Shown here: positions 56,819 through 64,000 of the stretch, one piece after another
Layout: each line of letters begins with the position of its first letter
Numbering within the stretch: position 1 is the first letter of the stretch
DNA from: Otatea glauca
Lineage: Eukaryota > Streptophyta > Magnoliopsida > Poales > Poaceae
Direction of reading: 5' to 3'
NCBI GenBank assembly: GCA_036346275.1
Contig: JAYEVK010000086.1
Location: forward strand, 124,001-188,000
Length of the DNA: 64,000 bases
Notes under the pieces: generated by a model
Databases searched by the model: none
What the model was told of the DNA's origin: nothing
The model's input: only the letters and a program-made list of their open reading frames with translations
Program-made: the position numbers and the translations under genes

Positions 56819-58927
56819 ATGGAGTTCGGCAAAGACGTCCAAGTCCAATTGGCCGGCCTGCACGACGAGCAATCGTTGCGGGAAGCACTCCCGGCGCTCC
56901 TAAACCAGGTTCCGTCGCGGACCATCGCTGGCTTCGACTGCGTCGGCGGCGACGCCACCGCCTCCCTGAATGAGCAGAACAAGGGACTGCAGAGCTCGGA
57001 GACGAGCAAGGACATTGTGATTAGCATCCAGGAGCCGGTGGCGGCTCCACCGGCGTACGACGACACGGTGATACCGTACTCCCTTTCTCTCAGCATGCCG
57101 GCGTCGCCATCGGGATTCCACCTCTCGCAGTTCAGGGCGGCGGCCGTCCACCGCGACGAGGCGCGCGTGGCGCCGGCCGAGATCAAGTTCGACGTCCAGC
57201 CGGTGGAGCAGATGGAGGTGCCCCCACCGCGGCTGCTGAAGCAGACGCGGTTCCACTCGCAGCCCATCCTGCACGCGTCCAAGAACGAGGAGCCGCGGCG
57301 GTGCGACAGCACGCGGGACAAGCGGTTCGACCCATTCAAGACCTTCTCCGGCCGCCTCGAGCGGCAGCTCTCTAACCTGCGCGGCCGGCCGCAGGAGCCC
57401 ATCGACGTCGAGGCCCCCGAATCGAAGATCTCCGAGGAGACCGAGCAAGTACCCGCCGCGGACCGCTACTTCGACGCCTTGGAAGGCCCCGAGCTCGACA
57501 CTCTCAGGGTAAGACATGATCTGTCAGTGAATAGTCTAGTCTGGCACGTGTTCTGTTGATTTCTTTTCGGGGAGGCTAAAAATTGGATCTTTTTGTACAT
57601 GTCGTGTGCAGGCGACGGAGGTGCCGGTGCTTCCGAAAGATGAAAAGTGGCCGTTCCTGCTGCGGTTCCCGATCAGCGCGTTCGGGATGTGCCTCGGGGT
57701 GAGCAGCCAGGCGATACTGTGGAAGACGCTGGCGTCGGCGCCGCCGACGGCGTTCCTGCACGTGAGCCCGGTGGTGAACCACGTGCTGTGGTACATCTCG
57801 CTGGCGCTGATGGCGCTCGTGTCCTGCATCTACCTGCTCAAGATCGTCTTCTATTTCGAGGCGGTCCGGCGCGAGTTCTACCACCCGGTGCGCGCCAACT
57901 TCTTCTTCGCGCCGTGGATCGCCTGCCTCTTCCTCGTGCAGGGCGTGCCGCGGCCGGTGACCGAGGTGCACCACGGCGTCTGGTACGCGCTCATGGCGCC
58001 CATCTTCTGCCTGGAGCTCAAGATCTACGGGCAGTGGATGTCCGGCGGTCAGCGCCGGCTGTCCAAGGTGGCCAACCCGACCAACCACCTCTCCATCGTC
58101 GGCAACTTCGTCGGCGCGCTGCTCGGCGCCAAGATGGGCCTCCGCGAGGGGCCCATCTTCTTCTTCGCCATCGGGCTCGCGCACTACATGGTCCTCTTCG
58201 TGACGCTCTACCAGAGGCTCCCCACCAACGTCACTCTCCCCAAGGAGCTCCACCCCGTCTTCTTCCTCTTCGTCGCCGCCCCCAGCGTCGCCTCCATGGC
58301 CTGGGCCAAGATCCACGGCGAGTTCGACTACGGCGCCAGGATCGCCTACTTCATCGCACTCTTCTTGTACATGTCGCTGGTACGTACGTAATTAAACTAT
58401 ACTACTTAGTACCAGTGTACTACTACTAGCGTTTCACTAACGTATATCGATGATTTATCCAAGTACGTACATGTGCTGATTCTGATTTCTACTTTTGTGA
58501 TCAGGCCGTGCGGATCAACTTCTTCTGGGGATTCCGGTTCTCGCTGGCGTGGTGGGCGTACACGTTTCCGATGACCGGCGCGTCGATAGCGACCATCACG
58601 TACGCGACGGAGGTGACCAATGTGCTGACGCGGACGCTCTCGATCGGGCTCTCGGGCATCGCCACCGTCACGGTCGCCGGGCTGCTGGTGACCACCATGT
58701 TCCACGCCTTCGTGCTCAGGGACCTCTTCCCCAACGACGTCTCCATCGCCATCACCCGGAAGAAGCACAAGTTCAGCAAGATCCTCGCGCACTTCCGCTC
58801 CTCCAGCTCCGACATGAAGGAGCTCGTGCTCTCCATCTCCAATCCGCCGCATTCCGACTCCGACTCGTCGGTGTCCAACTCCACCGGGTCCGATCCGTCC
58901 GTCACCAAAGGCAAAGCAGAGCCTTGA
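56819..58927 (+). CDS. SLAH3: Slow anion channel-associated protein, SLAH3/SLAH2-like (3 exons)
   Basis: S-type anion channel of the SLAC1/TehA family. It is a plasma-membrane channel for nitrate and chloride efflux, in guard cells or root stele, and family members are activated by CPK or SnRK2 kinases. Coding exons are 56819-57508, 57612-58379 and 58505-58927. Both introns are GT-AG and phase 0, and the product is 626 residues, close to Arabidopsis SLAH3. Residues 1-230 are a polar cytosolic N-terminus with QTRFHSQPI, KRFDPFKTFSGRLERQLSNL and, at 215-230, DRYFDALEGPELDTLR, a SLAH2/3 signature. Residues 245-560 hold the ten-helix pore: RFPISAFGMCLGVSSQAILW, YGQWMSGGQRRLSKVANPTN, LPKELHPVFFLFVAAPSVAS and WWAYTFPMT. 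F507 in TFPMT is probably the gate Phe (F450 of AtSLAC1). A Ser-rich tail ends the protein. I chose the ATG after the 5'UTR acceptor (56804). An in-frame ATG at 56687 would read intron sequence. The frame is intact and GC-rich, as in many grass genes. Confidence 0.96.
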
Positions 58928-59300
58928 GGAACCCCCGCGCGCATTCTCTCATTATCTACCAATCTCATGACGTATAGCTAGCTCGCCCTTAGCTGTACAT
59001 AATTCTTTTCGATCTTTTCGATAAGATGGTCTCAAGAGCAACATGGAAGCATGCAGTTGGTCGTTGTAATTAGAGTGGTTGGACATACGATGGCATGGAT
59101 ATCCTCGGAGCATTTTTGTGATGATGAGGATATAATGTGAGGCGCACATATAGGTCAATCGATCAGTATGTAAATCTACGGATATACTATATATGTAAGC
59201 TGTGTGGATTTTAAGTAAGAATAAACCATGGACATTTTTGTGACCATGTAGATTTTGGAGCTGAAGTTTGCATCGTTGTTTGAATAAACTTTTACAAAAT
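58928..59300 (+). other. SLAH3: 3'UTR and poly(A) signals of SLAH3-like gene
   Basis: T-rich non-coding sequence after TGA (58925-58927). AATAAA hexamers at 59220-59225 and 59283-59288 could direct polyadenylation about 300-360 bp past the stop. Confidence 0.5.
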
Positions 59301-60535
59301 TAAATCTTTATTCTGTGCCTTTAGTAGGACTAGGTAACGAAAGAGAATGTCGGCATTCCTACGTGTTCTCCAAAAAAAAGGATAAAATGTTGGCATCGCT
59401 CACATTGTTCCTGCAAGGCTTGGTCCAGGCTTGGGTCAATACAGGCTGTTTCTGGGCTCTGGTTCAGATTTCAGAAAAGGAGAAACTGAACAGTCAGCAG
59501 GACGTGCATCATGCAGTGACATGCCATTCTTGACTAGCGCGTTACGGTTTATTGACTTCAGCTACAGTTCTTTGTGGAAACATTCGCACATATCGATCGT
59601 CTCTGATCTGTAAATGATAACGCTGCCGTGTTCAGACAGAGACATTCGGTCGCTACTTGCTAAACGAACTCGCCGAAAGCTTTCTGCATGGTTATCCGTT
59701 CAGGGATGAATCTACTCGACTTTCACAATACTATTAGAGTATACAGCATTTGACTACACTACTCTCCTCCAGTGTATGTTTTGACATTAGTTTGACTCTT
59801 CGATGTATACATCTCTCTTGGCACAGTTTCTGCAAGCCAGCTGACTCATCAATGGAGCTTGCTGATTATGCAGTAGTCTGTAGTCCAAAGCATGTCGTCT
59901 AGCGTGACTGCGATACTCAAGCAGTCGAGCGCAGGATAGATTTTGCTAGTCTACTTATATATAAATATCTTTATGGCTAAGACATGATAATCTCACAAAT
60001 GGTTTTTCATGAGTGATAAGCTTTTCAGCTTAGGTACAGAGCCCCTGCCAAGTTCAGATATGGATCCAATCAGAGGCTTGATCTTTGCATCATGTTAGGT
60101 GCATTCACAATTAAGGAGGGGCATGTATAAAATGTGGAAAAAAATTCTTTGAGAAAATTTGTAAGGAATAGACACCTCTTAAAGATGCTGAAGATAATAT
60201 CAGGACCAGACACAACTTGTAAGTTCCTATTGATTCTCAAAAAATAAAATGTGTATTCATATTGGACCTTAACAAAAGCCTTTCCAGTTTCCTCTATGTT
60301 TGAGCCCCAAAGGTGAATTCACTTGATGAAGAGGCCTTTGGGCCTTGTATTGGGCTAGAAAGATTATACTTCTCCCTTTAAAAAACAAAAACGTTTTCCT
60401 TAAACACGTTTTTTTTTGGTCCATTATTTATGCCCTGGGCAAGTGCACACGCAAGGCTGAATGGCTGAAACGTCAGGGCACAGACGAAAGAACTGGTGAG
60501 CGTCTGGATTTGCAGAGCAGAACAAGATAGAAGGG
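59301..60535. other. Intergenic, nothing recognised
   Basis: No coding family or terminal repeat seen. ORFs of 60-72 codons lack motifs. Confidence 0.5.
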
Positions 60536-60645
60536 AATCTTACCAAAATTTGGTAGCAAACCAAATGCTTGTCAAATTTGATCAATACTACTAAAATTTG
60601 GTAAGACAAGTATTAGTAACCACTAGAAGCAAACCAAACAGGCCT
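60536..60645. mobile_element. Partial Tourist-like MITE
   Basis: Ends aagcaaaccaaacaggcc followed by TAA, which complements to a GGCCTGTTTGGTTTGC terminus typical of Tourist MITEs. Inner ttaccaaaatttggta motifs repeat at about 60540 and 60593. The left terminus is missing or unrecognised. Confidence 0.45.
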
Positions 60646-61169
60646 AAAATTAAACTCTTGCATTTGGCTGTTGCCCATGCTTTGGCAGTATGCCTTGAAG
60701 GCTTGAACCTTCGGCCGATCCTTTCTCACCCCTTGCTGTCCTTGTAAAAAAATTCTATAGCCATCAGAATTTCAGTATCTGAATCGGCTAGAATAATGGC
60801 AGGAAGCCAAAACGAAAAAAAAGAAAAAACTAGAGGGCAGTGAGTCAGTGACAGGGATGGCAGTATGACACTGCTAGAACAGCATTAACCTAGCATTATG
60901 TTGCCACCTAAATTTGGCAATTTTAAGTAGATATGTGAGTCCTGAGACAAGGTCAATAGCATGCGGAATAATTGACAGACAGGTTGGCGTTGAAGGCCAC
61001 CGTATTGGAGATTTCGGCGAGCTGATCGTAGTAATATATTGTTTGTCCAATTTTAAGCAAGGACGAAGAAGATATAGAGCTAGAAAGATGAAAGATTATC
61101 CGCTAGTCACAAACATTGTCATTTTGGACATAGTTAAAATTTTAAAACTTCAACTTACAATATATTTTA

Positions 61170-61349
61170 AATATTTAAATTGAATATATAAAACTCATAT
61201 GTGTAAATTTGTCTCGAAAAATACTTTCATAATATTATAATTTTATTATATTTTATAAATATATTATAATAGAAATGAGTGATTAAAATTGTGTTTTAAA
61301 GACCCTTCAAATGTATAAAACGATAAATATTTATGACCGGGGAGAGTAC
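61170..61349. mobile_element. Decayed Stowaway-like right end
   Basis: Finishes ataaatatttatgaccgggg then agagta. This resembles the right end of grass Stowaway MITEs (ATTTATGACCGGAGGGAGTA type) with changes. The AT-rich body precedes it. No left terminus found. Confidence 0.4.
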
Positions 61350-61582
61350 TAAGCATGCATGCGTGGACGTGTTTCTATCGTAATCAACTATACGTTAATC
61401 CCTACATGTATGATAACTTGATAAGGAATCTGCATGCGACCGACTCGACTTTGTGCGTGCAACGCAAGTTGGATATCAAGCCGGCCTCCACCCGTACAAG
61501 GAAATACTACTGCCGAGAAGGAACTAGAACCCGTGCGCCACGGGTAGAACCAATTGACTTAAGCCACCGATACTCAGTATAA

Positions 61583-62080
61583 CTAGATAATCACGTCACG
61601 AGCGCCGCTCCTCACGTGAGTAAATCGAGAAAACGTACGACTGCTGCTCTCTACACGAGCAAATCGAGAAAACACGTGAAAAAGACCTAAACAGAATTTT
61701 ATGTTTTCCGCAAAAGGGCTTAAACGTAATGATAGAGAAATGCAAAAAGGACTTAAATGCAATATATATATTTTCCCAAAAAAAAAGACCTAAACTTTTT
61801 TCCCCCGAAAAGGACCTAATTGTAATTTTGATTTTCAGTAAAAGGACCCGAGCGCAATACTTAAAAAGCATAAAGACCTAAACGTAATATATATTCTTTT
61901 CAAAAAAGATCTAATTGTAGTTTTTTTCCCGAAAAAGAACCTAATTGTAATTTTTTTTTTCGAAAAATGGACCCGTACGCAATTTTTTTCCCCGGCTCGA
62001 CTCGAGCCGCGAGCCGAGCGGGCTCACTCACGGCTCAAACGAATGTGGGGGCACGAACTCCACCATCTTTAGTAGATGGA
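61583..62080 (-). mobile_element. Short non-autonomous Helitron, 498 bp, inverted relative to 26.87 kb copy
   Basis: On the - strand it begins TCCATCTACTAAAGATGG (from 62080) and ends CTAG (61586-61583), with A before and T after, the Helitron AT target. The hairpin gagcggcgctc precedes the end. The interior repeats gtccttttt/aaaaa and tacgtttaagcc units. Long stretches match the copy at 26870-27378, including cggctcgagccgagc-type text and gtgttttctcgatttactcg. Confidence 0.65.
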
Positions 62081-62686
62081 TTATTAGGGTCCAAGTGGTT
62101 CCTCTAGAAAAAAGTCATTGTCTTCCAAAATTCAATATATATTTTTATTTTTATTTTCTGTACAAGAGGAGTAGTCTACTTTAGATTGTAGATTTAATTT
62201 AACCTCTGTAATTCGACGTTGATTGATATTGCTTAGCGTCTACGTGTTGATTTTCATCGGTTTACGATTATCTGAGAGTTGTTTCTGTTTGAGATTGCTT
62301 TGCATATGTTCAAGCTATCTTGCTGTCGACGATGACCACCAGTTTATATCTCCTTGTCAATTTTAATCAAATTGACTGTCACGTCTTAATTCACTGTGTG
62401 CTTGACTTGCACCCTCTATAGAGACACGGTACTGTCAATAAAAAAAATTCAAGGTGGCAACACACCATCACTGCTGTAACTTGAAAAACAACAAAAGAAT
62501 CACCAGCTATACCATCATCCGTATAGATCCAGATCGGTTGAAGTCATGCGACCAACGTACGCACACCGCTGCACACAAAAATGACCCCTTTGATCAAGAA
62601 TCAGTGCTCAGGGTCATCTCCATCTCATGCGTAGATTAGTTTCTCGTGCGCCATCAGAGCCCTTCGCTGTACAGAACAGGAAAAAT
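62081..62686. other. Intergenic, nothing recognised
   Basis: No supported feature. Confidence 0.5.
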
Positions 62687-64000
62687 CACTACTACAGAAT
62701 TGTACAGCACTATCGCTTCATCTGTGTCGGTTCTTAAGTTTTTAGGAAGAAACGATTGTGATAGATGACTTAGGAGAGGCATTAATCATAATCACTATCG
62801 GTTCTCAGGTTAGAAGTGATAGTGATGTAAGACCTAAACATTACAATCGGTTCTTACGCGAAGTGATAGTGATATGCATTATCATCACTATCGGTTTTCA
62901 TATAAAAACGATAGTGATGAAGACGTCACATCACTATCGGTTCTTATTTAAGCGATAGTGATGATAATTCACATCACTATCGCTTCACAAAAGATCCGAT
63001 AGTGATAAGCGTGTTCTCATCACTATCGGTTCTTTTGTGGAAGCGATAGTGATGTGAATTATCATCACTATCGCTTCTTAAATAAGAACCGATAGTGATA
63101 CAGACGTGCTTCATCACTATCGCTTATGCGGAATCGATTGTGATGACTATGATAATCACTATCGCTTTTCTTATAAGAACCGATCGATGATACAGATGAT
63201 CACATCACTATCGCTTTTATATGAGAACCGATAGTGATGTACCTCGTTAGGTTATTTATACCACTCGAGCTGAACTCTTCTCTGTTATTGTTCCAGAGGA
63301 GGTTTCTCTGTCGCCACCAGAAAAAATAGCTCATATTCTGTGGTTGGAAGCAATATTTGGGTGAGAAAATTTGAAATCCTCAAGGATGGGTGTTAAGAGG
63401 GTAAATTTGAAGCCCTAACTTGAGGAGATTCCCCTCATTTTGCATAATTTGTGGTTTTCTTCAAAATGTGAGCATTCCTTCAAACCCCTTTAATTTTGCA
63501 CTATGTAATTTTGATATGTCGCGAAGAAAGTTTAGATTGCACTGGTATTGTGTATATCCTATCAGATTTCACACCCTTTAAGCATGTACACATGTATTTA
63601 ATTATCTTAATTTGTAGTGCTTTGATGTTAATATGGAATTATTATTGTCACACCGATGAATGCTAGAGTTTAGGGTGCGGAACTCACGCCTCCCGCTCGA
63701 GGATGCTTGTTTATAAATATACCGAACGAAATGGCATATTTATAAGCGAGCAGTCTCGAATTGTCCACGTTCTTTGGACAGTTCGAGGATATGTGCTTCG
63801 GGCAAGTTCTTGAGCTGTGTTGTACAACTGCAGAGTAGAGATTTCGCTAGCGTCTCCCTGGTATTCTCGAGATACACACCCCTCTTGACCTGTTGTCGAG
63901 ACGTGTATATGGAGAATAGCGGGGAGATGCTGCCGAAATTTTCTCTGGAGTTGTACAACGGCTTAGGAACTTGTCGGAACCACATATCCTCGAATGGGAT
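62687..64000 (+). mobile_element. CACTA (En/Spm) element, 5' end, continues past window
   Basis: Begins cactactacagaattgtaca. From 62720 to 63240 there are about a dozen tcactatcggttct and agcgatagtgatg units in alternating orientation, a CACTA sub-terminal array. A TATA-like gttatttatacc (about 63252) and a C/T-rich leader (63270-63320) follow, the usual place for the element's promoter. 63660-64000 has Cys/Arg-poor sequence with an 81-codon - strand ORF that I do not recognise. The opposite terminus is not in the window, so the element may be long and could carry a transposase further on. Confidence 0.8.

Noticed and set aside
56687..57559. 290-codon ORF starting upstream of the SLAH3-like ATG and reading past the donor
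   Set aside because: Its first 44 residues come from the 5'UTR intron and leader, and its last residues lie beyond the gtaagac donor. The spliced model from 56819 gives the expected family length.
57576..58429. Long ORFs on the opposite strand and in another frame over the channel exons
   Set aside because: They are shadows caused by high GC at third positions, Arg/Ala/Asp/His-rich without motifs.

Overview
The window is nuclear DNA from a grass (Poaceae). The evidence is one intact GC-rich, three-exon gene with GT-AG introns, set in about 55 kb of AT-rich, transposon-packed DNA whose PIF/Harbinger, Pong-like, hAT, CACTA, Helitron, Stowaway and long-LTR sequences are typical of grass genomes. 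I see no tRNA, rRNA, CRISPR or bacterial-type features. I could not fix the species.

The only gene I consider functional is at 56.8-58.9 kb on the + strand. It encodes a 626-residue slow-type anion channel of the SLAC1/SLAH family, closest to SLAH3/SLAH2. Three possible promoters lie upstream (TATA boxes near 51.37, 54.82 and 56.46 kb). Each is followed by a leader that ends in a GT donor, and the two upstream leaders contain no ATG. The nearest leader carries an 11-codon upstream ORF that spans the 5'UTR intron.

Region by region. 1-6.3 kb is non-coding, with an LTR-like remnant and a minisatellite. 6.3-12.8 kb is a decayed PIF/Harbinger element with transposase and Myb/SANT-like ORFs. 14.6-15.3 kb is a Tourist-type element. 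15.4-19.0 kb is a hAT element with a perfect 8-bp target duplication and a broken BED/DUF659 gene on the - strand. 19.9-22.3 kb holds a Mutator-like MITE and a second hAT-like non-autonomous element. 23.3-25.6 kb has a long TA microsatellite, a foldback MITE and a ~110-bp tandem array. 25.75-26.13 kb is a Mutator-like MITE. 26.87-27.38 kb is a short Helitron whose sibling sits inverted at 61.58-62.08 kb. 31.4 kb is a Stowaway MITE. 33.5-33.9 kb resembles a fragment of a ferric-chelate reductase gene.

35.3-44.8 kb is a nested stack. A Pong-like element is split by a 6.1-kb long-LTR unit (target duplication ATATT). The DNA to its left carries an LTR-like sequence that is itself split by a copia-type solo LTR (target duplication CCGTC). 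45.7-48.5 kb looks like an older retroelement carrying a CACTA element (target duplication ACA). The right edge (62.69-64 kb) is the start of another CACTA element that runs off the window.

I found no convincing new multi-gene system. The points most worth a second look are the promoter and uORF arrangement of the channel gene, the nested insertion stack, the inverted Helitron pair and the 110-bp array.
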